A stretch of DNA of 24,115 bases from RQOF01 sp964394475 (GTDB lineage: Bacteria; Calditrichota; Calditrichia; RBG-13-44-9). The first letter of the stretch is position 1. Each line of letters starts with the position of its first letter. Shown here in pieces: positions 1 through 8,241 of the stretch. The notes under the pieces were generated by a model. The model was not told the origin of the DNA. It ran no database searches and saw only the letters and a program-made list of their open reading frames with translations. Both the position numbers and the translations under genes were made by a program. The DNA is taken from positions 1-24,115 of the forward strand of contig CAYMXZ010000025.1 of NCBI GenBank assembly GCA_964394475.1, read 5' to 3'.

Positions 1-543
1 ATGAGAAGAGGGGAATATTCCTTCTCTGGCGAGCCGAACATCTTCAACAGAATAAAATGATTTTGGATTATAGGTTTGAATCAATTGAACTACTTCTGGA
101 AAATCTTTTCGTTTGATTATGGTAAAGATAATTTTCACCGGCCCTTTTGCTCCCTCAGCGTCTACCAGGGTGATGCCGTATCCTTTCGCCTTCAGATTAT
201 TTGTTAATTCGGTGGCATCGCGGCTGGTGATAATTCGTAGCACTTGTGTCCCCAGGGCTAATTTATTTTCAATCCAGATTCCTACATAGTTCCCGGTGGC
301 AAATCCTCCAGCATAAGCAATATAGCAGGCGACATTATTCAAATTTTTAAAAATCTGCCCAATCGCCAAAAGCCAGATAAGAATTTCAATAAATCCTAAT
401 AGTGGGGCAATATATCGCCGTCCTTTGGAGATATAAACAATTCTCAGGGTGCCGAAAGATACATCAACTACCCGTGCACAAAAAATTAAGATGGGCAAAA
501 CTAACCATGTATACCAAGTGGAATTAAAAAAAGATGAATCCAT
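1..543 (-). CDS. UPF0316 / DUF2179-domain membrane protein (3' end cut by window edge)
   Basis: Reading the minus strand from ATG at 543 gives 181 codons with no stop before the window edge, so the C-terminus is missing, probably by only a few residues. The N-terminal third is hydrophobic, with membrane segments at about residues 10-25, 45-62 and 72-90, and carries the family-like stretches VVDVSFGTLRI, YIAYAGGFATGNYVG and IENKLALG. The rest is a soluble DUF2179-type domain (ITSRDATELTNNLKAKGYG, VKIIFTIIKRKDF). This is the arrangement of the UPF0316 family (Bacillus YebE type), whose function is unknown; the DUF2179 half is thought to bind a small ligand. A GGGAG sequence sits about 10 bases before the ATG. 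It follows the broken diguanylate cyclase by 32 bases on the same strand and may share its transcript. Confidence 0.85.
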   Translation of the reverse strand, partial: MDSSFFNSTWYTWLVLPILIFCARVVDVSFGTLRIVYISKGRRYIAPLLGFIEILIWLLAIGQIFKNLNNVACYIAYAGGFATGNYVGIWIENKLALGTQVLRIITSRDATELTNNLKAKGYGITLVDAEGAKGPVKIIFTIIKRKDFPEVVQLIQTYNPKSFYSVEDVRLAREGIFPSSH

Positions 544-575
544 GCCCTATTGACTCCCGCTTTTTAACCTGATGT

Positions 576-1422
576 TTAGTTAACTTCTGCATGAGATGGT
601 CGAAGTTTACCACAAATAAGATCATCTTTACCACTGTTTTTGACATTATACATCAAGGCATCCGCCTTTTAAGGATATCATCTGCTGTGGCGGAGGAATC
701 ATATACCGTAATACATCCAATACTCATGCTCACTGGAAAATCCTTTTTCTCCATTTCTATTTTAAACTTTGCTTTAATCCGGTTCAGGACCTCCCTGGCT
801 GAGGCCTAGTCGGTCTCCGGCATGAGAACAGCGAATTCATCACCGCCTAAACGGCCGAGCAGATCAGTTTTTCGTATTTCTTTTTGTATTAGCAATGCTG
901 TTTCCCGTAGAAGTTTATTCCCTGCTTCATGCCCGAATTGATCATTCACGATCTTAAAATTATCCAAATCAAGATAAGCCAGAGAAAAAATATATTGATG
1001 CCGTCTGGATCGGACAATTTCTGCCTCAAGCCTATCGACAAACGAGCGAAAATTGGCTACTTCAGTCAAATGATCCACTCGCGCTAATTTTTTTTCATTT
1101 TCCAGAGCATTCTTCAGCGCACTGAGAACCACTGTAATAATAATAAAAACCGCAAACCGCCTGAAAGCATCCCAAACAGGAATGGCGGGATGTGAATAGA
1201 TGTGTTGGGCTAACATGTCAGCTTCGTACAGGCAATTGTTGATAGAAAAGCGATGATGATACCGTGGTTTCTGCCGATCACCCAGGCGATCCACATAATT
1301 GGAATCAGATAAAATATAGAAAAGCTTATTTGATAACCAGTGAATAAATCAAGGACTCCGATAAAAAAAACCAATATAATGGCAAGGAAAAACTGTGAGA
1401 ATGGTTTAAGTGTAAATTTCAT
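576..1422 (-). pseudogene. Degraded membrane diguanylate cyclase (GGDEF)
   Basis: Read on the minus strand, this is one diguanylate cyclase split over three frames. From ATG 1422 the first piece encodes an N-terminal membrane sensor region (IILVFFIGVLDLFTGY, FYLIPIMWIAWVIG). The frame is lost near 1228, where one missing base (TGTAC for TGGTAC) would restore IAWYEADMLAQ. The second piece has a further membrane helix and a good GGDEF domain: DHLTEVANFRSF, LAYLDLDNFKIVNDQFGHEAG and GRLGGDEFAVLMPETD. It then meets an in-frame TAG at 806-808. Translation past the TAG continues homologously (EVLNRIKAKF, SMSIGCITVY) until a second one-base loss near 665, after which ADALMYNVKNSGKDDL reads to TAA at 576. 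An intact enzyme would make cyclic di-GMP from two GTP. It starts 34 bases after corA. Sequencing error could explain one lesion but hardly three. Confidence 0.85.
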
Positions 1423-1456
1423 TTTTGCTATTCAAAATCTGGATAAAATTATCGAA

Positions 1457-2524
1457 CTAAAACCATTTCTTTTTCCTGAAAAAGGCAATCATTCCTATAA
1501 AGACAGATATCATGATAAGCCAAAGGAAGGGATATCCCCAGCGCCACTTTAATTCGGGCATATACTCGAAATTCATTCCATATACTCCCACCAGGAAAGT
1601 GAGGGGGATGAAAATAGTGGCGATGATTGTTAATACTTTCATGATTTCATTCATTCGATTGCTTACTCTGGTTAGGTGCACATCCAGTATTCCGGTAATA
1701 ATATCTCTGAAATTCTCAATGGTATCAATAATCTGGATGGTATGGTCATAGATGTCTTTGAGATAAGGTTTAATGAAGTCACTCAGCAAGGTAGACTCTC
1801 CCCGGAAAAGCGTCCCGATCATTTCCCGAACCGGCCAGACAGATTTTCTGATATAGATGAGCTCTCGTTTCATTAATTGAATTTTACGAATAAAATTTGG
1901 ATCCCTGTTTTCAACCGCGGTTTCCTCCAGAATTTCAATTTCTTCCGCCAAATTTTCCAGAACTAAAAAATAGTGATCCACAATGATATCAATTATCGCA
2001 TACACCAGATAGTCTGCTCCATGAGTGCGATGTCGACCTTTTGGATTCTTTATTCTCTCTTTAATTGGCTGAAATAATTCCGGGTCACCTTCCTGAAACG
2101 TGATGACGTAGTTATTTCCCAGAATCACGCTGATTTGCTCGGAGTTAATTTCCTGGCGGTCTTTATTAAAAGACAGTTTTTTTAATACAATAAAGATATA
2201 ATCCTCAAAAATTTCAACCTTGGGCCGCTGGTCGGTATTCAGGATATCTTCTAAGACCAGGGGATGCAGATGGAATATTTCCCCTAACTTTTCTAAGACA
2301 GATAAGTCCTGTAAGCCCACAACACTCAGCCACGTAACAGGGGGAGAATCCCGATAGGCGGCGATTTCTTCCACTTTCGGAAGTTCCTTTACTAAATATT
2401 TATCCTGATCGTAGTCAACCAACCATAGAGAAACCTTCTCGGTTCTCGGTTCTCCGACATACACCATCGATCCGGGAGATAGACCAACTTTTTTCGAACG
2501 CTTTTTAATAAATTTTTTACTCAT
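1457..2524 (-). CDS. corA: CorA-family magnesium/cobalt transporter
   Basis: 355 residues, the usual length (Thermotoga CorA is 351). The long cytoplasmic alpha/beta domain (about 1-260) contains HPLVLEDILNTDQRPKVE and leads through a long stalk helix into two C-terminal membrane helices at about 296-315 and 331-348. The signature YGMNF lies at 315-319 (GMN 316-318) at the end of the first helix, and the tail FRKKKWF is the usual basic end. CorA pentamers take up Mg2+, and also Co2+ or Ni2+, across the inner membrane; the GMN loop is the selectivity filter. The ATG at 2524 has only a weak ribosome site. The gene lies 64 bases after glgP and 34 bases before the broken GGDEF gene, so cotranscription is likely. 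The family call is firm; the exact ion preference is not visible. Confidence 0.95.
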   Translation of the reverse strand: MSKKFIKKRSKKVGLSPGSMVYVGEPRTEKVSLWLVDYDQDKYLVKELPKVEEIAAYRDSPPVTWLSVVGLQDLSVLEKLGEIFHLHPLVLEDILNTDQRPKVEIFEDYIFIVLKKLSFNKDRQEINSEQISVILGNNYVITFQEGDPELFQPIKERIKNPKGRHRTHGADYLVYAIIDIIVDHYFLVLENLAEEIEILEETAVENRDPNFIRKIQLMKRELIYIRKSVWPVREMIGTLFRGESTLLSDFIKPYLKDIYDHTIQIIDTIENFRDIITGILDVHLTRVSNRMNEIMKVLTIIATIFIPLTFLVGVYGMNFEYMPELKWRWGYPFLWLIMISVFIGMIAFFRKKKWF

Positions 2525-2588
2525 CTCAACACATTTTTAGAATGTTTGTTATATTTTCCTTGATACAATTTTTTCCTCTTGAGTATCT

Positions 2589-5120
2589 TTATTCATGATT
2601 CAAAGTGATAGGAACGGGTTTAACATCCCAAATATCTGCTGCATATTCTTTAATGGTACGGTCGCTGGAAAATTTACCCATGTTCGCCACATTCAGAATA
2701 CTCATTTTGATCCAACGGTTTTTATCCATATAGGTTAAGTCTACTTTTTCCTGACATTTCATGTACGCTTCATAGTCAGCAAGTACCATATAATAATCAC
2801 CACGATTCAACAACGAGTCAATTATCGAGTGAAATAATTCCGGATTTTCGGAAGAGAAGTAGCCATTTTTAATCATGTCGATGATTTGACGCAATTCCGG
2901 ATTCTCATTATAGTATTTCCAGGGATCGTGACCATTCTGGCGGAGGTCCTGGACCTTTTCTGCCGTTAAGCCAAAGATAAAAATATTTTCTTTTCCCACT
3001 TCCTGTAATATTTCAATATTTGCTCCATCCAGCGTTCCAATCGTCAACGCGCCATTTAAAGCAAATTTCATATTGCCGGTTCCTGAGGCTTCCATCCCAG
3101 CGGTAGATATTTGCTCTGATAAATCGGCGGCAGGAATAATCACCTGTGCATTGGACACTGAATAATTGGGAATAAAAACAACTTTTAACCTGTCACCGAT
3201 ATCCGGATCAGCATTGACAACCTCTGCAACTGAATTAATCAATTTGATAATATTTTTAGCCATCGAATACGCCGGCGCAGCCTTTCCTCCGAAGACGATG
3301 GTCCGGGGAACAAAGTTTTTGGCTGTTCCATTTTTCAAACGGTTGTACAGTGCTATTACATGAAAAACATTCAGCAATTGACGTTTATATTCATGAATTC
3401 TTTTTACCTGCACATCGAAAATCGATTGAATATTAACTTCAATCCCCATGGTTTCTTTGATACAATGTGCCAGCCTTTTCTTATTATGCACTTTCACCTG
3501 CTCCCATTCTCTTTGAAAAACCTTATCTTCGCACCACTTCTCCAGTTTCTTCAATTGATAAAGATCGGTAATCCATCCATCACCAATTTTGCTGCTTATT
3601 AAGTCGGACAGAGCTGGGTTGCTTAACTTTAGCCACCGTCGCTGGGTAATTCCATTGGTTTTATTGTTAAATTTTTCCGGAAAAATTTCGAAAAATCCTT
3701 TGAATACCCTTTTCTTTAAAATATCGGTATGGAGTTTTGCCACGCCGTTTACGGAATGGCTTCCCACAATGGCCAGGTTGGCCATTCGCACCTTTTTTTC
3801 ATCTCCCTCTTCAATGATGGATAAATCCCGCACTCGATCGAGATCACCCGGATACATCTGGCTCACTTTTTCGATCCAACGCCGATTGATTTCATAAATG
3901 ATTTGTAAATGACGGGGCAGCAAATATTCCATCAATTTGATCCGCCATTTTTCCAGAGCTTCTGGAAGAACCGTATGATTGGTGTAGGCAAATGTTCGCT
4001 GGGTGATATCCCAGGCTTCTTCCCATCCCAAACCCTCTTCATCCATCAGCAGGCGCATGAGTTCTGGAATACACAGAGCCGGGTGGGTATCATTTAACTG
4101 AATAGCGACCTTCCTGGGAAACAACTGAAATCCCTGGGAATGCGTCTTTTTATAGCGTCGAATGATATCCTGCAGAGAAGCAGAAACTAAAAAGTATTCC
4201 TGTTTGAGCCGCAGTTCACGACCGGCATGGAAGTCATCCCGTGGATACAGTACCTTCGAAATATTCTCCGACATGATTTTTTCTTCCACGGCTTTCCCAT
4301 AATTGCCATAATTAAAATATTCCAGATTAAATTCCCGGCTGGATTTAGCCGACCACAGCCGCAAGTTATTGACCGTATTATTTCCATAGCCCGGAATGGG
4401 TGTATCGTAAGCCATTGCAATTACATTTTCAGTATTCACCCAATCAAAACGCATATTTCCTTTCTCATCCTGATAGGATTGAACCTGGCCATAAAATTTT
4501 ACCGGATAGATGTATTCTGGACGTTCAATTTCCCAGGGATTGCCATATCGCAGCCAGTGATCCGGAGATTCGACCTGCCAACCATTTATAATTTTTTGAT
4601 AGAATATTCCGTATTCGTAGCGAATTCCATAGCCATAGGCGGGCAATTCCAGGGTAGCCATGGAATCCAGAAAACAGGCCGCTAACCGTCCTAAACCACC
4701 GTTTCCTAAAGCCGCATCCGATTCCATCGAAGCCAGATCTTCTATATGGTAACCCAATTTCTGCATGGCTTCTTTGGTTACCTCATAAAGTCCTAAATTG
4801 ATCAGCGCATCTCCCAGCAATCGCCCCATTAAGAATTCCATCGACAGATAATACACTCTTTTCGCTCCTTTTTTATAATATGTTTGCTGGGTTTTAATCC
4901 ATTTTTCTATTAACCGATCTCTCACCGTGAATGCCAGACTCTTGAAAAAATCCCTCTGAGTGGCAGAATATTCATCCTTGGCCAATGAATACACTAAATG
5001 ATTGATAAACGATTTTTGAATTGATTGAACATCCATACCTTGAAATTCATTGGTGGAAGGTAAAAGTCTTAATCTGGCGGAAGTCTTCTGCCCGTTCCTT
5101 TTCGAATCAGATTTTTCCAT
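2589..5120 (-). CDS. glgP: Glycogen/maltodextrin phosphorylase (GT35)
   Basis: 843 residues, full length for the family (rabbit muscle enzyme 842). It cleaves alpha-1,4-glucan with phosphate to give glucose-1-phosphate in the cytoplasm. N-terminal hallmarks are YYLSMEFLMGRLLGDAL and AALGNGGLGRLAACFLDS; the middle has QLNDTHPALCIPELMRLL and FAYTNHTVLPEALEKW. The pyridoxal-phosphate site EASGTGNMKFALNGALT places the Schiff-base lysine at K685, followed by TIGTLDGANIEI. The C-terminus (NVANMGKFSSDRTI) is intact. The ATG at 5120 has an AGAGGAGA ribosome site seven bases upstream. It is the first gene of the leftward group glgP, corA, broken GGDEF gene, UPF0316. No other glycogen gene is in the window. 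Allosteric control cannot be judged from sequence alone. Confidence 0.97.
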   Translation of the reverse strand: MEKSDSKRNGQKTSARLRLLPSTNEFQGMDVQSIQKSFINHLVYSLAKDEYSATQRDFFKSLAFTVRDRLIEKWIKTQQTYYKKGAKRVYYLSMEFLMGRLLGDALINLGLYEVTKEAMQKLGYHIEDLASMESDAALGNGGLGRLAACFLDSMATLELPAYGYGIRYEYGIFYQKIINGWQVESPDHWLRYGNPWEIERPEYIYPVKFYGQVQSYQDEKGNMRFDWVNTENVIAMAYDTPIPGYGNNTVNNLRLWSAKSSREFNLEYFNYGNYGKAVEEKIMSENISKVLYPRDDFHAGRELRLKQEYFLVSASLQDIIRRYKKTHSQGFQLFPRKVAIQLNDTHPALCIPELMRLLMDEEGLGWEEAWDITQRTFAYTNHTVLPEALEKWRIKLMEYLLPRHLQIIYEINRRWIEKVSQMYPGDLDRVRDLSIIEEGDEKKVRMANLAIVGSHSVNGVAKLHTDILKKRVFKGFFEIFPEKFNNKTNGITQRRWLKLSNPALSDLISSKIGDGWITDLYQLKKLEKWCEDKVFQREWEQVKVHNKKRLAHCIKETMGIEVNIQSIFDVQVKRIHEYKRQLLNVFHVIALYNRLKNGTAKNFVPRTIVFGGKAAPAYSMAKNIIKLINSVAEVVNADPDIGDRLKVVFIPNYSVSNAQVIIPAADLSEQISTAGMEASGTGNMKFALNGALTIGTLDGANIEILQEVGKENIFIFGLTAEKVQDLRQNGHDPWKYYNENPELRQIIDMIKNGYFSSENPELFHSIIDSLLNRGDYYMVLADYEAYMKCQEKVDLTYMDKNRWIKMSILNVANMGKFSSDRTIKEYAADIWDVKPVPITLNHE

Positions 5121-5547
5121 GCTCTATTCTCCTCTGGTTCTTCAACAATTAAATCTACTAAAAAATGCCCCCTGTTCCTTTATTTTATTTCATTTTAATG
5201 TCGTTTCATTTCCGGCAGATCACAATTCGTCACTTAGACTTCGTGCTTTTTAACCACGATGATATTGAAAACGAAATCACCATATTATTCAGTCTACCCT
5301 TGTAAATTTAAATCGATTGATATCTGAACATGTAATTAAAAATTTTATCAGTAGATACTAAACAGATATTACTTTTCCAGCACCGTTTATATTTTGTAAT
5401 TGATGGTACAGGCCTTAAGGATGTTTTAAAAAAATAAAGGCATAGTGTGAAATGCTATTATACAAGATTGACGTCCTTCTCTGGTAAAAATATCTATACA
5501 TTGCCTGGTGACCATCATTATATTTCTTTAAAAACAGGTATATTTTC
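5121..5547. other. Intergenic region between divergent glgP and the aldolase gene
   Basis: A 427-base AT-rich stretch without a credible coding sequence. It must carry the glgP promoter (leftward) and the aldolase promoter (rightward). Rightward candidates lie at 5453-5496. I see no convincing leftward -10/-35 pair: a GTCTAA on the minus strand at 5234-5239 has no partner box. There is no tRNA-like fold, strong terminator or long repeat. Confidence 0.5.
5453..5496 (+). promoter_or_regulatory. Candidate sigma-70 promoters for the aldolase gene
   Basis: Two overlapping possibilities. One is TTGACG at 5468-5473, a 17-base spacer, then TATCTA at 5491-5496. The other is an extended -10, TGCTATTAT, at 5453-5461. 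Either would give a leader of about 45-80 bases before the ATG at 5548. Prediction from consensus only. Confidence 0.35.
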
Positions 5548-6432
5548 ATGATTAAAATTCAGGGTATTTTACCGCCTGTGGTTACTCCATTTGTCAATCA
5601 GGAAGTTTCTTATACCTATCTGGCTACTAATCTCAAAATCTGGAACCAGTATGCACTCAGCGGCTATGTTTTATTAGGTTCCAATGGTGAACAGGTGATG
5701 CTCAAAGAATCCGAAGCACTGCAAATCGTTGAGACCGCAGTAAAATACATTCCAGCCGATAAACACATTATTATCGGAGCCGGAAGTGAATCAACTTATA
5801 GTACCATTGATTTCCTGAAAAAAGTGCAGCACATTGGAGGTGACGCCGCTTTAGTCATGCCACCTCATTACTACAGAGAGCAGATGAAGGCCGATATCAT
5901 CGAAGCCTATTTCAGGGAGATTGCCGAACATTCACCGCTACCAATTTTGTTGTATAATGTGCCAAAATTTACTGGATTGGAAATTCCCATCGACACCATT
6001 ACCAGGTTAAGTGAGCATCCCAATATAATAGGAATGAAAGACAGTTCTGGTAATATTACCTATTTTCAAACTCTACTGAGTTTCCATTTAAAAAAATTCC
6101 AGCTCTTAACGGGTACTGCTAATACCCTAATGGTCAGTCTACTCATGGGGGCAGAAGGAGGAATTTTAGCTCTGGCCAATATTGCTCCCGGGATTTGTCT
6201 GGATCTTTATCATGCTGTTAAAAGCGGACAACTAAAAAAAGCCAGAATCCTTCAATTAAATGTGCTCAGACTCAACCAGTTGACGACAGCGATTTATGGA
6301 ATCGGGGGTTTAAAGTATGCCTTAGATCAGATCGGAATGTTTGGAGGCCAGCCACGAAAACCACTTACTCTTCCGAATGCGAAAGGAAGATCGGAGATTC
6401 GTAAAGAATTAATGAAACTTAAATTAATATAG
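5548..6432 (+). CDS. DHDPS-superfamily aldolase, 4-hydroxy-2-oxoglutarate aldolase-like
   Basis: 294 residues forming a complete class I aldolase TIM barrel. It has the active-site turn GSNGE at 44-48, tyrosine Y136 in YNVP, and the Schiff-base lysine K164 in GMKDSSGN. True DapA proteins normally carry an arginine just after YNVP that binds the semialdehyde carboxylate; here that position is F141 (YNVPKFTG). The stretches ESTYSTIDFLKKV, DAALVMPPHYYR, HPNIIGMKDSSGN and the C-terminal GLKYALDQIGMFGG resemble the mitochondrial-type 4-hydroxy-2-oxoglutarate aldolase (HOGA1), which cleaves its substrate to pyruvate and glyoxylate. I therefore favour a catabolic 2-keto acid aldolase over lysine synthesis. 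The ribosome site is weak (ACAGG). It stands alone, with no lysine or hydroxyproline genes beside it, so the substrate is inference. Confidence 0.8.
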   Translation: MIKIQGILPPVVTPFVNQEVSYTYLATNLKIWNQYALSGYVLLGSNGEQVMLKESEALQIVETAVKYIPADKHIIIGAGSESTYSTIDFLKKVQHIGGDAALVMPPHYYREQMKADIIEAYFREIAEHSPLPILLYNVPKFTGLEIPIDTITRLSEHPNIIGMKDSSGNITYFQTLLSFHLKKFQLLTGTANTLMVSLLMGAEGGILALANIAPGICLDLYHAVKSGQLKKARILQLNVLRLNQLTTAIYGIGGLKYALDQIGMFGGQPRKPLTLPNAKGRSEIRKELMKLKLI

Positions 6433-6510
6433 TCATTGACATTTATCTTCCCTACCCTGACGGATTCTGAGCAGCCAAGTTTTTCCTTGCTCCTGTATTT
6501 ATAAAGATCA

Positions 6511-6539
6511 TGAAAGTTTATAACATTTTTTTTGTCTAA
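6511..6539 (+). promoter_or_regulatory. Candidate ECF sigma-dependent promoter before the sigma gene
   Basis: TGAAAG at 6511-6516, a 17-base AT-only-but-one spacer, then GTCTAA at 6534-6539. The -10 element is identical to the published E. coli RpoE-type -10 (GTCTAA), and the -35 is of the GAA type that ECF sigma factors use. Transcription would begin near 6546, about 54 bases before the sigma gene. The same motif with the same spacing recurs at 7173-7201. The -10 also forms half of an inverted repeat, TCTAAT-GGAAA-ATTAGA (6535-6551). Confidence 0.45.
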
Positions 6540-6599
6540 TGGAAAATTAGATTGGCAAAAATTCAAAAAAAGATCAGACGATAAAGCGATCCCGGGCTT

Positions 6600-7127
6600 A
6601 TGAAGTTTGAAGAAATTTATCAAGAATACGGTGAACGGGTATTGAATTTGGTGTACCGGTATACAAATAACAGTGAAGTTGCTAAAGATCTCACTCAAGA
6701 TATATTTATTAAAATCTATGAAAATCTGGAAAGTTTTCAACATCGATCCGCGATATATACCTGGATATACAAAATTACCACCAATCATTGCATAAATTAT
6801 TTAAAGAAGGAGCGTAAGAAGCGCTGGTTAAGTCTGCTTGATCAGAATATTTTTGATTTATTTAAAGTTGAAAACAACCTGTTTAAGAACCCATCTACTC
6901 CCGAACAACTTCTGGAAAAATCCGAACGGGAAAAGATTATTCATACCATGATCAATTCTATTCCGCTGAAATATCGTTTTCCACTAGTTCTGCAGCGATA
7001 CGAAGGCCTGTCTGTAGAGGCAATTGCAGAAATATTATCATTGACGATTGCGGCAACCGAGAGCCGAATCCATCGGGCGAAAAAAATGTTAATTAAAAAA
7101 TTGCAACCCTATGTTGACCAATTATGA
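6600..7127 (+). CDS. ECF (sigma-70 family group 4) RNA polymerase sigma factor
   Basis: 175 residues. Region 2 (about 1-75) has VYRYTNNSEVAKDLTQDIF and YTWIYKITTNHCINYLKKER, which recognise the -10 and melt the promoter. A linker follows, then region 4 (about 112-165) with the helix-turn-helix VEAIAEILSLTIAATESRIHRAKK for the -35. There is no region 1.1 or 3, as is normal for ECF factors. The ATG at 6600 is forced, since an in-frame stop lies 16-18 bases upstream, but no clear ribosome site precedes it, which may keep expression low. It is followed 99 bases later by a zinc-finger anti-sigma factor and two periplasmic Spy-like proteins, so it most likely controls an envelope or metal stress response and its own operon through the element at 6511-6539. 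Confidence 0.92.
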   Translation: MKFEEIYQEYGERVLNLVYRYTNNSEVAKDLTQDIFIKIYENLESFQHRSAIYTWIYKITTNHCINYLKKERKKRWLSLLDQNIFDLFKVENNLFKNPSTPEQLLEKSEREKIIHTMINSIPLKYRFPLVLQRYEGLSVEAIAEILSLTIAATESRIHRAKKMLIKKLQPYVDQL

Positions 7128-7172
7128 TTCCGTGTGTCGTATGATGAGCGGATATAAAATATCAAAGCACTG

Positions 7173-7201
7173 TGCAAGAAATTAAAATAAAGTTTGTCTA
7201 A
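7173..7201 (+). promoter_or_regulatory. Second ECF-type promoter, before the anti-sigma gene
   Basis: TGCAAG at 7173-7178, exactly 17 bases (all A/T but one G), then GTCTAA at 7196-7201. It matches the element upstream of the sigma gene in spacing, in the entire -10 (with three Ts before it) and in five of six -35 bases. The start point would be about 7208, just before the CAGGAG ribosome site at 7213-7218, which fits a TTG start at 7227 and argues against the TTG at 7194. Confidence 0.45.
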
Positions 7202-7226
7202 CTCTTTGAAAACAGGAGCAAAAAAA

Positions 7227-7709
7227 TTGAACGAAAAGAAGCGACATATACAAAAATATTTTTACGATTGGCATGTAAAGACGTTAAGTGATAGTAAGCT
7301 GGCGGCAATTAATGCCCATCTAAAAACGTGTGATGGTTGTCGAATATATTACGAAAAGATGGCATCTGCTCTCGATCACGCCGATCTGTCATCTCTTCCA
7401 AAATTAACTGCTGATCCCTTCCTGGCAGAAAAAATCATGCGAGGCTACCGGCAAAAGACTCCGGAAAACAAGTCTGCCGCTTTACCCGCCTATGTCCGCT
7501 GGTCCTTTGCCTCAGTCGTATTCGTTTTATCATTTTTGCTGGGAATTTTTCTGGGAAAAGGCATTTTTTATAACAAGGAACTCAACGAAGAGACTCAATT
7601 AACTTCAGCATATTATCAATACTTTTCTCAGAGTAATATTCTGGAGGGATTTGACGAACTCTTGATCACAACCAATGAGGAGAACCATGAAAGTAAAGAT
7701 ACTCATTAG
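7227..7709 (+). CDS. Zinc-finger (ZAS) transmembrane anti-sigma factor
   Basis: 160 residues from the TTG at 7227. I chose this start because CAGGAG lies eight bases upstream; a longer frame from TTG 7194 lacks a ribosome site. The N-terminal cytoplasmic domain has the ZAS signature H31-x3-C35-x2-C38 (HLKTCDGC), which binds zinc and clamps the sigma factor. One membrane helix spans about 90-112 (FASVVFVLSFLLGIFLG). A periplasmic tail of about 48 residues follows and could be the sensing part. It lies directly downstream of the ECF sigma gene, and its last codons overlap the next gene, so translation is probably coupled. By family precedent it holds the sigma factor inactive until a periplasmic signal releases it. 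The signal cannot be read from sequence, though the Spy/ZraP-like neighbours point to misfolded protein or metal. Confidence 0.85.
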   Translation: MNEKKRHIQKYFYDWHVKTLSDSKLAAINAHLKTCDGCRIYYEKMASALDHADLSSLPKLTADPFLAEKIMRGYRQKTPENKSAALPAYVRWSFASVVFVLSFLLGIFLGKGIFYNKELNEETQLTSAYYQYFSQSNILEGFDELLITTNEENHESKDTH

Positions 7710-8211
7710 CATCCTCCTGGTATTAATTGCTATAAATCTTGGGACGATTGGAACGTATGTCTATTTGCAAATCTTTAGGGGCAAAGAGAAGCCGGAATGG
7801 AAAAGACCTCATACTTCCCGGGACTTTCGTCCTCCTCGCGTGGAGATGAATCTGAATCAAGAGCAAAGACAGCGGTTACGCCAATTATTAAAAGAATTTC
7901 AGCAAGAAAATGAGAAAACACGCCAGGAAATATGGGCACTGGAAAAGGATTTGTTTGTTCTACTGGAACAGGATAGTGTATCATTGACAGAAATAAAAAT
8001 GAATCTTCAGAAGATCAGTGAACGGCGCTTAAAACTTATGGAGGCGGCTGTTTCAAAAATGATAAAAGCCAAATCTTTTCTTCATCCTGAACAACAAAAA
8101 AGATTCTTCGACTTTATTATGGAATCGCGACCGCCTCTTCCACCGCCTGATCGACCTTTTCCTCACACGGGTCGGCCAGGAGGAAATCATGATATTTTCC
8201 CTGATAATTAA
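7687..8211 (+). CDS. Membrane-anchored Spy/CpxP/ZraP-like periplasmic protein
   Basis: 174 residues from ATG 7687, which has GAGGAG four bases upstream; an alternative ATG at 7675 lacks this. The start lies inside the end of the anti-sigma gene. Residues 4-29 form one uncleaved-looking membrane helix (ILISILLVLIAINLGTIGTY). Then come a proline- and arginine-rich linker and a long, highly charged alpha-helical segment (about 55-145) with two degenerate LTxxQ-type motifs, LNQEQRQRLRQLL and LHPEQQKRFFDFI, the mark of the CpxP/Spy and heavy-metal-resistance (CnrX/ZraP) group. The C-terminus is Pro-, Arg- and His-rich (PPLPPPDRPFPHTG), possibly metal binding. It is the third gene of the ECF operon. 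A role as periplasmic chaperone or stress sensor that talks to the anti-sigma factor is inference. Confidence 0.72.
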   Translation: MKVKILISILLVLIAINLGTIGTYVYLQIFRGKEKPEWKRPHTSRDFRPPRVEMNLNQEQRQRLRQLLKEFQQENEKTRQEIWALEKDLFVLLEQDSVSLTEIKMNLQKISERRLKLMEAAVSKMIKAKSFLHPEQQKRFFDFIMESRPPLPPPDRPFPHTGRPGGNHDIFPDN

Positions 8212-8241
8212 ATCCCATAAACTAAATATAAGGAGAGTGGT

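Noticed and set aside
591..809. Plus-strand open frame over the GGDEF remnant
   Set aside because: It is the antisense of the pseudogene's C-terminal part and has no recognisable features.
4187..4685. Longer open frames on either strand within glgP, and similar ones within gyrA, gyrB and the cytochromes
   Set aside because: They overlap strongly conserved genes in other frames, lack ribosome sites and show no family resemblance.
5234..5239. GTCTAA on the minus strand upstream of glgP, like the ECF -10
   Set aside because: No TGAAAG-like box 17 bases upstream (the sequence there is TCATCG).
5320..5369. ATATCTG/CAGATAT inverted repeat between glgP and the aldolase
   Set aside because: Seven-base arms with a 36-base gap in AT-rich sequence; no terminator or riboswitch features.
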